Shown piece after piece: positions 37,801 to 48,000 of a stretch of 64,000 bases of DNA (the stretch's first letter is position 1; each line of letters opens with the position of its first letter). Position numbers and translations under genes: made by a program. The notes under the pieces were generated by a model. The model searched no databases. It saw nothing but the letters and a program-made list of their open reading frames with translations, and was not told where the DNA came from. Source of the stretch: Diadema setosum (Eukaryota; Echinodermata; Echinoidea; Diadematoida; Diadematidae); assembly GCA_033980235.1 (NCBI GenBank), contig CM067062.1, positions 17,266,301 to 17,330,300 of the forward strand, in the 5' to 3' direction.

Positions 37801-40800
37801 ACAGCAGGAAGGTTGGGGAGGCTAGCAAAATGTATGGTTTGTAATACTTGACACAGTAAGAAGGACATATAAATATTCAAATCCTCACTGGTGATCTGCT
37901 TTCTCTGAACAAAGATATGAAATGAGATGACAAGGTCTATCATTCTCTAACCATGGGGGCACACTCACAACATACACACACATCTGTATTATTTTTCCAA
38001 AGCTATGTGACGTGCAGTGGGACCATCACACGCATTCTCTAGCCAACTCTTATTCACCGCCACACACCATGCACTGCTTAGCGCCGACAAATAAGTGCGT
38101 GATAAAGGTCAACTGTACCACCAGGAGCCCATCTAAAAAAGATAAATATTAATGATGCATCATCAGCTGAGCCTGGAAGCTTGAGACTATGAACAGCAAT
38201 CTAGCCCTTCAAAGTCATAATGTGGGAGTTACTACATGTAGTACGCAAGAATTCATTACATTAAATTTGTAGACTGGACACTCCCATTGCACTGTTCCAT
38301 ATCAAATTATCCTGCGTGCCGTGGGGTGTGCAGCGCTAAATGGCAGCATAAAATTACTCAGTATGCTACATCAAAGGGAAGAACATCTGTTTACTTGTCA
38401 TATGGTACAGAACACCTGTATCACGTGTTACCGCATGATCAGATCCACATGTCAGTGCAACAATGGCAGCAGTACAAAGAGAAAAATGTAAACTTACTAT
38501 TTATAGTACTTGATGCCCCCTGCTGCCAATAAACAGACCCCTCGAAGAAAAATATATGGAATTAGAGAAAAATAAATTGACGGAGAGAGAAAAAAAAAAA
38601 AAAAAGGGAAGAGGGGAAAAAAGTAAGGAGTTCTGCATTTGTGATCGAACAGTGAATCCTAACAAAACCAGGGATATTGGATAAGGTAAGTAAATTTTAT
38701 TGGATACACTTCATTAAGTTAGGGTAGTTCATGGGGTGATTTTAAATTTCAAGATAATTGCAGCTTAAGACTATCATCAAAAGTGGTACTATCAGCAGAA
38801 AGGAAACACTTTCTTTCACATACATTGAATACAAGAGTTGTAGATTAACAGAATGGACAGAGAAGATAACAGTACCAAAGAAAAAACAAAAACAAAAACA
38901 AAAACTCCCTTTACATCATCAACGATAAGCGCTTGTCAATTCTCATTAAACTCCCAATACTTAAAAGATATTTGTGAGGGCTGAATATACGTATTAAGGA
39001 AGTCTTCATTTATCTGCCTGCTCCTATTGGCCTCAATGGTGGATACTATTTCCAAATTTCTATTTCCAGTGCTCATTGAGATTGTATTGGGATGATGGTA
39101 TTCGCTGCCACAGAATAACACATCAAATTTTAGCATAATATGCCACACCATCGGTTATAAAGAAAAATATATGGCAATGACATTTGGATCACAGACTCCG
39201 TCCCTGTCTGGATTTCTCTTCCGTGTCTGTTTCCGGTGAGTCTCCTAAATATAGGACGTCAATTAGAGTCTTCACTTTGAATAAGTCTCCTTCGCTATAA
39301 TGATACATGCACTGTATACATCCTTGATAGCGCTATCGAGCAGTCTGTAGAGTGTAGGTAGGAGATGAAGGAAATAATGGAAAGACCAGTTTTTGTTTTT
39401 GTTTTTGTTTTTGTTTTTGTTTTGTTTTTTTGGGGGGGAGCTTGTCATTGTGTCATTGCAGAACCTTGAATGCTTTTGAAATTAATCAAACCCAGCCAAC
39501 CTAATCGTGCGCTTAACATGTGTGGGTGTGCAACAGATGGTGAAGGCACGTTGCAACCAAATAAAGTCAGCCCCCCCCCCCCAATCACTTCTCTCAATCT
39601 TTTTTTCCTGACTTCTAGATTGTCCTCTCCAAAAACACACAGACATGTACATGTACAAACACACATACACACACATACACTCACACACACACACACATAT
39701 ACACACACTAATTTAGAGACATCTCATTCTCTTTAATAGTGCATCCTACTCTTTCTTGGTCATTCGGAGACATCTCAATGCCCAGAAGACAAAAGACTAT
39801 CCAGACACAATAACACAGGGGTAATTTAGTTGGTCCAGGACATTATGTAACCAGCACACATGTCTCTTTCAGCCAGTTAATCATTTATGAACATTGTACA
39901 CAAATTTTCTGAACAGCTGAGAGATATTTTCGGGACACTGAAATTATGATGGGCACCACATAGGGTTAGAGTTTATTCAACGCATATTTTCAAGTACAAT
40001 AGCAATTTTGTACTGTACAGTTACTACATAATACAGAAAATATCCAACGCAAACCAGTCTGCCCTTGCCTGTATATAGAATGCAGGGACAAACTGAACCA
40101 GCACTAAGCTAAACAGTAGACTTTGGTATGCTCTACCCTGAAACAAGGTTTCATACTATATTATATACTGTAAAGCGAGATATTTTTTCGCGGGAAGAAA
40201 TTTTCACGAATCGCCACTGGCATTCAATGCATATTTATATAGTGTAGACAAGACCTTTTGCATGCATTTTAATCTAATGTTTAATTTAGAATAATGTTTG
40301 CATTTTGATCTAATGTTTAATTTAGAATAATGTTTTAATATCAGTTAATAGTTTCTTCTTTTGCAGCCCTTTTGAAGTGGGGGGGGGGGGGGGGGAGGGG
40401 GAGGAAGAGATGTATCAAAGTTATCCACAGTGTAAACCCTGCTGGTTGCAGATACCTATCAGTTAATGAAACCAAATCCAGCCAAACTCTGACTTTTCCA
40501 CAGATTATACTGGATCACAACATTATATCCCAATCTTAGCATGCAAAAACACACAAACACATGGACACACACAAACAAACAGATATAAGATCTCTTCTGT
40601 CTGAAAGAGGAAGGAAAAAAAATGAAATAAATCGGTTCAGCTGAGGAACATAGTGAAATCTGAGAGTGTACATAATGTAACTCCCTTTGGAATGTCATCG
40701 GGAGAGTTCAACATTTGACATTACGTGCCATTTATCAACCCCTGTGTACTCCTATCGATAAAACCACAAGAGAGGTGTTCATGGGGGTGACTGGTACAGC

Positions 40801-41878
40801 CCTAACACAGGTACAGCACAAAACATTTTTCATGTGTGAAAATTCATCCATGACCAAATGGAGATCACTCACTGTAAAGAATGATCAAAGTGATTGGCAT
40901 TTACATGCACCATTTAAGCATAAACTGTCACATTTAGTTTGTTTTTGATAAGCAGAAAAAAATACATACAGATTTCAGGATACAATTGCTTGTTTTATAT
41001 CTAAATTGACATCCTATAATTACATATTCTATATTGAGAGGAAAAGTAGAAATGACAGAATGAGATTCCCAAACAATGAAACACATGCAAAAGAAAACAG
41101 ATGCTATTAAACCCTATCTACAGTATTGTATATCACCAAAAATAGGTTTGTGCCATGGAAAATCAGTGAAAGTTTGGTTGTTGCCATTGTGAAGATAACA
41201 AGAAAGAAAAAGAGATAGAAACAAAGCTGTTAGCATAAAAACGAGAAAGAAAGGAACACAAAGAAATTGAAACATGTAGCTACCTCATGGCAGTATGGGA
41301 TAGGGTATACAGTATACATGTACACACAAATAGGATAAAACAACATCGAGACGGACATCTAAACAGCAGACGCCTAGACAGCAGTGGTAGAGTTGACATT
41401 TCTCCACGCCCACCTTCAATGGAATCCATCCGGGTGGTATCTCTCTCATCTGCAACAGAAACAGTACCAACTGGAGCATGAGATTATTTGCATGATGTGC
41501 CATTTTACAGGCTTGTAATGACTTCTTGACATTTCACAAGTCCCCTCGGCCACCTGCACCATGTTTTTTGTTGTTGTTGTTGTTGTTTACTCTTTTTTTG
41601 TCTCATCGACGCTGGTCTCTGGTGCAAAAGTAATACTGTTTCCTTGCGCTCATCATGACTAAGTCCCCAATAAATGTTGAAATTGCATCACTTGCGGTGG
41701 CAGAAAACTACTGTAGTCAAAATTGCATTAGCATCGACGAGCATTTTCTTCACATGATGCAATCTACCAAAATGTTACAGAGCTCTCTCGAATCTTCATG
41801 TTCTTGAAATTTGGCTTTGTAATGGAATATCATTCCCAGCAATGGTGCATCACGCAAATAGGCACTGTTTCAGTCTCA

Positions 41879-41914
<36 letters not shown>

Positions 41915-44416
41915 ATTATGTACACGCACAAAAACTGAGTACATGGAAACACTGATGCACACATCATCATCACTTGGTTTGCTTCTTCTCACGACCCATC
42001 CAATTATGCTATTACGCCAGGCCACACGCTCCAGTTTTCTGCTCCTCAAAACACCTCTCGCTCTTGAACGTGGTCGGGGAGCATCAATGTGTGTTTTCGC
42101 TTTCAGCTGACAGTTTAATTTGACTGCTGCAAGTTTGTAAGTGCAGTTCGTAATTGCCGGGCCTGCCTGTATCATAACAGGACCGACGCTGGGATGGCAT
42201 GTTATGATTTTAGCTGCCAATTAGCGGGACTACAAAATCAATATATCTGCGGCAAACTGTTGTATACCAATGCAGTTATGGCATTAGGCAGCACATATAT
42301 CCATGGCAGGATCTTAAATAATTTGTCACAGGAAACTTGACAATCTGCCTGAACTGGCTGCCAGACCTTAGAAAAAAAATAATAATTTAAACACTTCTGT
42401 TCTTCATATTTTTATTTTTCATTTGAATCATTCTAACTAGATTTCTAACAGTGGTTCCTGGCAAACTGATATTGGCAATCTGATATTTCCATCAGCTGTT
42501 AGGGGCTTGTTGTGGTATTACTGGTATAAAGCCAGCATATTTTTCCCACTCTGGCAACATCTACGAATACAAAAAAAAAAAAAAAAAGGATATACGAATA
42601 AATGTTGACATCACATGAATGAAGTAAAATTTGAGCTTAATAATTACTGTAACATTCTCATGTAGGTTTGTAGGGAATTTTACTGGAAGCTTTCTTAACA
42701 TGAACACATAATTATGTCAAAAATGATTTTAAAAACTACAGAAATTTTCTTGTGTGTGTGTGTGTGGTGTGTTTGTATTTTCCGAATAGGCCCAAATTAC
42801 AAATTGTACAGTTCATTACTGACTGCAGTAGTATGATCTATGATTTATCAAATGAAACAAATATGGGGAAAGAAAGAAAAAAGAAAACAAAACAGGAGGA
42901 TGCACTAGGTGAACCCCCCCCCCCAACAACAATAACTAAAACAAACAAGCAGTCATTGCTCTTCCATCGTTCATTTGTAGAACTACCTCATGGCACTGGA
43001 TGCAGATGCATCCGGAAACAGATTTTGGATGCCAAAATTCTGTGAAGCACATTTTGCACAGATAATCAATCCTTTCTCTTTCAACTATGAAAGTAGTGGC
43101 CTAGCCCATCAAAACATCTATCAACGATGATTTACAGATCTCCATGGATCCAAACCCATTCTATGTGATCTCGTTCATGTGCGCATTGAAAATCGAACGC
43201 GACCTTTCTCGCCTTTGCTATATCGATGCGTTTCACTTCCTGCAAATTGGCTTTTGATTGCTCTTTGTTGAACAGGCCACCCCGTACGGGGAAGGTTTCA
43301 TCAGTAAAAGGGATGTAGATGGGTCATATATGGTGTCCTTCTAAAGAGACAATGCATTATCAAATCAATACACAGCTATTAGTAGTGCAACATGCACAGA
43401 GGGTATAGCATGCTCAATTTCTGGTTACTATTGACAACCACTGTATGAAACATCAGCAGTATTGTGCAATGTTGATTTCAAGTGTGTCAACTATGACAGC
43501 AAAAAGTGTAAAATTCTTTGTGCCCTATCTCTAATATCATTTATTTATTTATTTTATAAATCTCAAAAGTTTTTGATCCTTTCTGGTGATGTTATGATCT
43601 GTAAACACAGGATTATTGTAATATTTTTAAAATAGAGAACTCTTACATGGGCTCCTCGTCTCATGAAATAGACGGAAGAGTTGCCTTGGAAAATGCTTTC
43701 TTCTGTTATCGCAGAATGAAGCCACTATTTCTTAGTGTCACTACTTTTTTCATCAGAGGAGAAAGTATTTCCCTTGATATCATTCAGCGAATGGCAGCAA
43801 AAAAAAAGCCACAAGAGTCGGCAAAACTGTACATACATACAGACATGAAAAAGGTATGACAATCTGCCTGCTTTTTTCAAAAATAAGAGGACAAAGCATT
43901 TTAGTTGGCAGGACAACAGTCATCTTCTTCAGCTGGCTATAACATCTTTAAGCTCTGGCTTCAGAGTCCTTTAATATCTTTGCAGTGAAATCTTTGTTTC
44001 ACCAGGGAAGTGGGAGAGAGAACCCTACCTTCCTGTTGTTGAACTCCAGTAAGAACCCGAAAAGAGAAGAACAAAGAATAATGCATTGTGTGTCCTCCAC
44101 CTGCAACTTTGTCTGTGAGTAGTCATGACAATCCATTATCCACATTTAAACTGAACAAAGTTTACTGATTTGTGTATGATGGACAAAGAAAGAGACCGTC
44201 AAACAGCATCAGTCATCAAACAAAAGAAGAGACACCCTTTAAGATTCAGACACCAAGCCTAATAGGAAAGGTCACCGAGCACAGTAAACGCATTGGCAGA
44301 AAGGGTCCGTTTACCTTTGATATTAAGTCATCATGGTTGGCTAGGTGGGCCCTGCAGTGGATACAGCTATACCTGCGGTGGCAGTTGGGCAGGTACGCTT
44401 GGAATGTCTTCACCAT
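4273..44416 (-). CDS. YPEL: Yippee-like zinc-binding protein (YPEL1-4 clade), four coding exons
   Basis: Join on the minus strand: 44416-44315, 27727-27684, 14435-14327, 4368-4273 (102+44+109+96 nt; 116 residues plus TGA). All introns are GT-AG, and three of the four donors and acceptors checked read GTAAGT or CAG-type consensus. The protein reads like vertebrate YPEL1-4 throughout: [10 protein letters not shown] near the start, RAHLANHD, a [10 protein letters not shown] segment, [19 protein letters not shown], and [11 protein letters not shown] near the end. Zinc ligands are Cys18/Cys21 and Cys74/Cys77, giving CxxC-x52-CxxC, the family hallmark. The N-terminus is a few residues shorter than the vertebrate MVKMTKSK start, and the protein ends two residues after NGWD. 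The family has the Yippee/Mis18/cereblon-type beta fold. Roles in growth control, senescence and centrosome or nucleolar localisation have been reported, but the molecular activity is not settled. The clade is certain; which of YPEL1-4 it matches is not, because invertebrates usually have one co-orthologue. The symbol is therefore generic. Confidence 0.96.
6546..6616. repeat. (TG)n microsatellite
   Basis: Near-perfect TG dinucleotide repeat with minor interruptions (gagtg, gacag). Open frames across it are repeat artefacts. Confidence 0.95.
8921..10215. repeat. Tandem core repeats of copy 1 (two 566-bp units plus a partial)
   Basis: Unit A is about 8921-9486 and unit B about 9487-10051. Matching landmarks (aacgaagata, the ctttgacccc block, and GTCTCAGCTACAACATA at 9359 and 9925) are each 566 bp apart, with few differences. 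A diverged third copy of the unit's last part runs about 10060-10215 (agctacaacatactgaaatc and onward). Confidence 0.9.
11014..11045. repeat. (GAA)n microsatellite inside copy 1
   Basis: Eleven or so AAG/GAA units lie between the shared GTCCAGAAA block and the right hairpin. Copy 2 has a shorter ttctttctttc tract at the matching place. Confidence 0.95.
14122..14281. mobile_element. Short MITE bounded by G and C homopolymers
   Basis: Inverted ends are G(16)CATTTCATGAAGCG at 14122-14151 and CGCTTCATGAAATGC(12) at 14256-14281. The arms stay similar for a few more bases (gttttggtc against gtgttgtc). About 160 bp, no coding capacity. It abuts YPEL coding exon 3 at less than 50 bp, so it sits just inside the intron 5' splice region. 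It may be an hAT-type MITE; the C run at 14067-14077 blurs any target duplication. Confidence 0.7.
14327..14435 (-). CDS. YPEL: YPEL coding exon 3 (residues 49-85)
   Basis: The acceptor is TTCTGTGCAG before 14435 and the donor is GTAAGT from 14326. One base completes Val49, then 36 codons read [16 protein letters not shown] and on through the second zinc pair Cys74-Glu-Cys-Cys77, ending LGWKY at a codon boundary. Vertebrate YPEL1-4 have Asn between the second pair (CENC), while this gene has Cys (CECC), giving three cysteines in four residues. The rest of the exon is almost unchanged from vertebrates, which argues against a pseudogene. Confidence 0.95.
16983..17243. mobile_element. 261-bp MITE with 48-bp near-perfect inverted ends
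   Basis: The left arm 16983-17030 begins TGTGACCCGCTACAACAAAA. The right arm 17196-17243 is its reverse complement with only two mismatches in 48. The interior (about 165 bp) is non-coding. ATTT occurs directly outside both ends if the element is taken as 16984-17242, but the target duplication is ambiguous. The low divergence between the arms suggests recent activity or gene-conversion-like maintenance. Confidence 0.9.
17775..17899. mobile_element. Half copy of a TACTGTAAA inverted-repeat element
   Basis: It ends in gcgaaaatttctggttttacagta and carries the core tgtagacaagaacttttgcg near 17799. The same core and the opposite terminus (TACTGTAAAGCG) occur at 40166-40290, so each locus keeps a different half of one palindromic family. 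Confidence 0.55.
19853..19880. repeat. (CA)n microsatellite
   Basis: Perfect CA repeat of about 14 units. Confidence 0.95.
25506..25586 (+). pseudogene. tRNA-Leu(UAG)-like sequence, degenerate
   Basis: The A box TGGCCGAGTGG (25513-25523) and B box GGTTCGAACC (25565-25574) are intact. The loop CTTAGAG would present anticodon TAG, and a long variable arm (TGAG/CTCG) fits the Leu/Ser class. Against function: the acceptor ends (agacgta and aagatca) do not pair, the anticodon stem keeps only three inner pairs, and the T stem has one mismatch. It lies inside the transposon core unit. It is a tRNA-derived pseudogene or a captured RNA polymerase III promoter rather than a working tRNA. Confidence 0.7.
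26121..26160 (+). pseudogene. 5' half of a tRNA-like sequence
   Basis: TGGCCGAGTGGTTAGAG (26128-26144) matches the D arm of the copy at 25506. The anticodon arm has decayed and no T arm follows. It is best read as the second, eroded core-unit copy of the same tRNA-like segment. Confidence 0.6.
27684..27727 (-). CDS. YPEL: YPEL coding exon 2, 44-nt micro-exon (residues 35-48 plus two bases of 49)
   Basis: The acceptor is TTTACAG before 27727 and the donor is GTAAGT from 27683. The 44 nt encode [14 protein letters not shown] plus the first two bases of a Val codon. This is the conserved GRAYLF strand between the two zinc half-sites. From memory, vertebrate YPEL genes have an exon with the same boundaries, so the intron positions appear ancient. 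It is too short to appear as an open reading frame of its own and was found by searching for the missing segment between exons 1 and 3. Confidence 0.94.
29155..29217 (+). other. Candidate plus-strand internal exon (63 nt), unrecognised
   Basis: A long pyrimidine tract (29060-29150) ends in CTCCTCCCGGCAG at 29154, and a donor GTACAG starts at 29218. The segment between has one open frame (two bases, 20 codons, one base) reading [20 protein letters not shown]. This looks protein-like, but I do not recognise it and found no partner exons on this strand. It lies antisense inside a YPEL intron. It may equally be a chance combination of splice-like signals. Confidence 0.22.
30580..30915. mobile_element. 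Foldback element, copy 1 (uninterrupted)
   Basis: The left arm (about 30580-30720) and the right arm (about 30783-30915) are inverted, imperfect copies about 130-140 bp long. Clear landmarks are gaaatggctgagatatccaaaa on the left against ggatatctcagccatttgaa on the right, and agagcatg against catgctct. There is no coding frame. The family recurs at 34583-36110. Confidence 0.75.
31173..31515. mobile_element. MITE with GGCC-AATTCAC ends, interrupted by a nested insertion
   Basis: The ends are GGCCTGAATTCACGAAGGTG at 31173-31192 and its imperfect inverse up to GAATTTGGGCC at 31505-31515. Internal inverted pairs continue inward: tagatttaaaccatg on the left against ccatggtctaaag...ttaaatcc on the right. 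The right pair is split by a TTAA-flanked insert. Removing the insert brings ctaaag, ttaa and atccac together and restores symmetry with the left arm. Confidence 0.75.
31375..31492. mobile_element. TTAA-flanked mini-insertion (piggyBac-like MITE)
   Basis: TTAA at 31375-31378 and at 31489-31492 flank a 110-bp body. Body ends are CCCTGTTGAGGACG and, inverted, GCCATTGAGGATG, an imperfect terminal repeat. TTAA duplication and CC-start ends are typical of piggyBac-related elements. The interior has the perfect 16-bp palindrome CCCGAGTATACTCGGG (31396-31411), repeated in part with a 24-bp period. Confidence 0.65.
33999..34031. repeat. CCCGGG-rich hairpin
   Basis: GTTACCCCGGGGTAC and GTACCCCGGGTAAC form inverted arms (one base bulged) around CGTA. 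A related ggtaccccgg fragment is at about 34310. Confidence 0.7.
34719..35908 (+). mobile_element. Solo LTR of a retrotransposon (1190 bp)
   Basis: It starts TGTCAC and ends GTAACA, with CAAA duplicated on both sides (34715-34718 and 35909-35912). Removing it rejoins the foldback element exactly. It has a TATATAAG box at about 35197-35204 and an AATAAA at about 35838-35843, in the order expected for U3-R-U5 on the plus strand. There is no internal gag or pol region, so it is a recombination remnant. A TG...CA, 4-bp duplication LTR of this size suggests the Gypsy group, but no coding region is present to confirm that. Confidence 0.8.
34811..34917 (+). repeat. 53-bp tandem repeat in the LTR U3 region
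   Basis: gggtgaccagattaatggag at 34811 and ggctgaccagatcagtggag at 34864 start two similar units, 53 bp apart, upstream of the TATA box. Repeats at this place in LTRs often act as enhancers. Confidence 0.75.
39390..39438. repeat. (TTTTTG)n simple repeat
   Basis: Repeated gttttt units end in a T run and a G(8) tract. Confidence 0.9.
40166..40290. mobile_element. Second half copy of the TACTGTAAA inverted-repeat family
   Basis: It begins TACTGTAAAGCGAGATA and contains the core tgtagacaagaccttttgca at 40243. The copy at 17775-17899 has the same core with the opposite terminus. Confidence 0.55.
40264..40335. repeat. 36-bp tandem duplication
   Basis: The unit starting gcattttaatctaatgttta at 40264 is repeated from 40300 with one base different. 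Confidence 0.9.
41880..41912. repeat. (CA)n microsatellite
   Basis: Perfect CA repeat of about 16 units. Confidence 0.95.
44315..44416 (-). CDS. YPEL: YPEL coding exon 1 (start codon, residues 1-34)
   Basis: The ATG at 44416-44414 sits in a strong context, with A at -3 and G at +4 (CAAGATGG). The exon encodes MVK, then [15 protein letters not shown], then the first zinc pair Cys18-x2-Cys21, and ends LISK at a codon boundary before GTAAAC (donor G at 44314). An in-frame upstream ATG at 44485-44483 would add 23 residues. It has T at -3 and +4, and the added residues do not match the family, so I use 44416. Upstream sequence of the same exon is GC-rich compared with the introns and is treated as 5' UTR. 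Confidence 0.95.
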
Positions 44417-45068
44417 CTTGCCAGTCGTCGATGTTCCCTGACCGAGGAGCTTGGAGCAGTCTAGCGCCCTCACTGAGCCGCACATGCAATCTCTCTCAGC
44501 TCCCCACCACCAGGACGAGAGTAGGCCGCCGATGATGGGCACGGAGGAGCAGCGATTGGTGCGGACAGGTGGCGATGCCGTGGTGACAGGCGGCGAGGGG
44601 GCACACGTGCGCCGAGGGACCGTGCGTCGGGAGCTCAGGTGTCGCGGTGAATGAAGAGTCTCACCCGCTGCAGATGAGACCCTACACTACACAACAGTTT
44701 GTCTGGGTGGACTGTGGGATTTTGCACCGCCTCCTAGCTCGTTACCTACTAATGGGCAATTTGTGTGGAGGGGCGTCGACACTGGCTAGCCGCATTGGAC
44801 AAAGGGTGGAAAGGAAGTGACGGAGGATGCGTTCATTTGGGGTTTAATGTCCAGCGGTGATGCAGGACTCCTCTCCTCTTGACTCCCCTGGCAGGGAAGA
44901 GCTGCTCGCTAAGTGACATGGGATGACAGGGTGCTGCAGGGGATCAAGAATCACGGCCAAAGTCTCCCTCAAACGAAGATGAAATGCCTCGATGGTCACT
45001 GCTTCAGGCGAGGGTAACGAGTCGAGTCGGGCACGGCAACAGTTCCACCTCCAATGGCTTACCGTGCT
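44417..45068 (-). other. YPEL: Probable YPEL 5' UTR part of the ATG exon
   Basis: From 45068 down to the ATG the sequence is markedly GC- and CpG-richer than the flanking introns. A good minus-strand acceptor ends at 45069: a pyrimidine run, then TTTATCATTTCAG. This would give 652 nt of 5' UTR in the same exon. It contains a CACGTG E-box at 44604-44609. Alternatively, the CpG-rich part at 44440-44650 is itself an internal promoter. Both readings are inference, and no transcript data were available. Confidence 0.45.
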
Positions 45069-48000
45069 CTGAAATGATAAAGAATGGAAATGGGATGTTG
45101 TATTTAATTTTTGGCAAGATGTACTGCAAGGCATATGATGAGTAAACATTATCCTGTTCCAACATATTAGCGTTTATCCACGAGAAGAAATAACAGCATC
45201 TGCCTTAATGATCAGCATGAACTTCACACATTGTCATAATAAAATACTCACATCACATCACTCATCATCACAAAAACAGTAACTAATCAGAAAATACATA
45301 AAATATGGAGGAACACACATAAACAAAGTGTCTGAGACATTATGAACATAAGAATAATATGATAATTCAGAATTATATGCACGGCAGTATCAACATTTGA
45401 GCATGATAAATCACATGTGAATTAAATGTTTCAGCTGTTTTTGTTTCTGTGTTTTTTCATTAGCTCTCGACACATTTCGCATGAACTGCATGACATCCTC
45501 AGCACTGAAGGAAACATGTCATTCTCAATTTGAAAAGCAAGTTCTTCCACCTCTATGACTGTGTGGGAACGTACATATGCAAGCATCCTGTTGTGTCTTA
45601 ACTCTGCCTTGCTTGGATGAACAGAATCAATGAAATCCCTAATTAAGAGCCTAATGGCAGGTTCCTGTCTACAGTGATCAAGCCAAAAGATAGAGTTAAT
45701 CTCAATTGCGACAGCTTTCATATGATACACACTGACAGCAGCTTCACAACACAAACAGCGACAGGAATGTTTTATGGCGTACAGACTAACCTGTGCTGAA
45801 TCAAAATGATATAGTGCCTCTTTAATCATTACAATTCATGATTCAAGCTTTAAAGAGCTTTTTGTCATGCAGGGACGTACATGATTGAAACCATGTTTCC
45901 TATATAAATGTCACAACACAGCTCATCAAGGAAACACTGCCAGATGTACCATGCAACAGTAATCAATTATCATCATACATCTCCATGAACCCGTTTCTGT
46001 TGAGGGCGCATGCTGAATTCATTGCCACATCTCAATGCATCGGGCCACAGCAAGAATTATGGCGTAGCCTGGTTACTGCCCAATCAAAACTGGCAGACTG
46101 TGGTTGAATCAATGCATACCCTGGATTCATCCTTATAGTACACCACTGATGCATGGACCAAGATTTTCATGCAGCCATAATGTCTTTGTTTGCTGCAGAC
46201 CAGACATGACACCCTGTGCCCACCACAAAATATCCGGGTGTCTGTCCTTGGTAGATTTACCCTTTATTCTACAAGTGGTGGATTGTTTCCTTTTTTTCTG
46301 ATTTGCTGGTATGACCCTATAAAGGTACACTGTATAACAACTCCTCAAACAACAACATATCCCAAGTGCAAAATGCTTGGTTTGTTTGTTTTTCTTAATG
46401 TTAAGCCTTCTTCCAATGTCTGGGGACAACTGCACGACTGCAGTCTCCTCATTATTGCTCCTAAATCATAAAACATACACAGCATACATTACAAACTATC
46501 TGTTGTCGAACACAATGGTCCTACATGATACCATGCCATCATTGGTACTCCGTTGGACTGCTGCATTATTGACCATCCTCCATTGTTCAAGCCTACATTG
46601 CATGAAGGTGATGACTCAGAAATTTGATTCTCATGCCAATGTAACAACTGAAGTTGATGGTTTTCACTGTTAAAACATTTCTTCACAACATGTATGGCGT
46701 AACATTCCTTCCACTGAAAAGTGTGATCTGATTGTTTCTCCCTTTACAAGAATTCTATTTCTTTTTCATTTTATTGCTATCATTCTGTCAATTTTTTCCC
46801 AACATCTAGTTCCTTTTAATCACCTAGGGATGTGAAACCTCCCCCCCTTTTTTTTTTGTAGATTATAATGTGGAACAGAGCATAATCGATAAATACTATC
46901 ACTGAATGACTGAACTGAAGGAAACGTGTCGCATGTAGAACCTACACACTTGCCTGTTACGAGTATGAGGTCCTTGCCCAAATGCAAATGCAGGCAAGGG
47001 AGGAGAAAACTATCTCTTTATAATGTGATGTACATGTCATGCTCATGTCCTCCTTTTATGTTGCCTTTTGTCGCTCTAGAACAATTCTCTCTTCTGCTTT
47101 GTCTGTCTTGATCACCTGTCTTCATTGGAGACTGGAATCAAGCATCACTGATCCCACATTGTACCATAAACACGTACCCAAGGAAGTGATCAATATCTGT
47201 ACGTCTACAGCTGCGGCAGAAACACACAGGCACCGTTCACAAGTGGTAGCTTGTGATCTGAATGGTTAGGATTTTACCTCTTTATGTCTAATCATCCACA
47301 ATATTAAAGTTGCAGTGCAACTTTAAACATGTACACATTTGCACATCATGCATCTCATTTGCTCATAACAAGATTACTATTTCATGGCAGGAGGATCCAG
47401 GATGGGGGTTGCCAGATTACTTGCGCCCCACCACCCCCACCCTCCCTCCACGGGTGCTTTTCGTATCCTCTGTCCCATCCACAAAATTGAGTTATGTCTT
47501 CAGTCCCGTCTGCTCATCTAATGCATGTCTTACTTTTCTGAATTCTACACCCCCTAGGACCCAGACTGCATTATCAGCCATTAGTCAGAGCATGTTAAAA
47601 GGTACAGTACATACTAGTTGCCTCCTTTTTCACACCTTCCCCTGCAGTCCTACATGTCTCATCTGGTCTTCGGCATTCACCTGAAATAGGGCAAAAGTTG
47701 AAATCTACCTGCATACATGAACAACAACATAGTCTCAACTTTCTTTTTTTTTTCATATTTCATACGCACAGTTGATGTAAACATGGGTATTTCAATCATG
47801 AATCATCTTGTATGCATGTTGTATCGGTTTCATTAACACATGTTATCTTTCCATGTCATTGGTAAGTCTACATGTTCTGGCAGAAGTTCCACAATGTCAA
47901 ACAGTTAAAAGATATTGACTTGCAACAGCAAATTCTTGGAACTGAACATGGAGACAAAGGAATGGACCAAAGAAACAACTGAAACATAAACAAGACATGC

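Larger units (their letters stand above)
27728..44314 (-). other. YPEL intron between coding exons 1 and 2 (16,587 bp)
   Basis: GT at 44314 and AG at 27728 bound it. It holds two foldback elements (30580-30915 and 34583-36110), the second split by a solo LTR. It also holds a nested MITE pair at 31173-31515, a half copy of the TACTGTAAA family at 40166, several microsatellites and a candidate plus-strand exon at 29155-29217. No other coding sequence is supported. Confidence 0.8.

Noticed and set aside
44417..44485. Upstream in-frame ATG extending YPEL by 23 residues
   Set aside because: Weak start context and no similarity of the extension to YPEL proteins. The internal ATG has a strong context and matches the family start MVK.
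45431..45829. 132-codon minus-strand open frame with several cysteines
   Set aside because: It looks somewhat protein-like but matches nothing I know, and its Cys spacing fits no zinc-finger pattern. It may be a transposon fossil, but I cannot support it.
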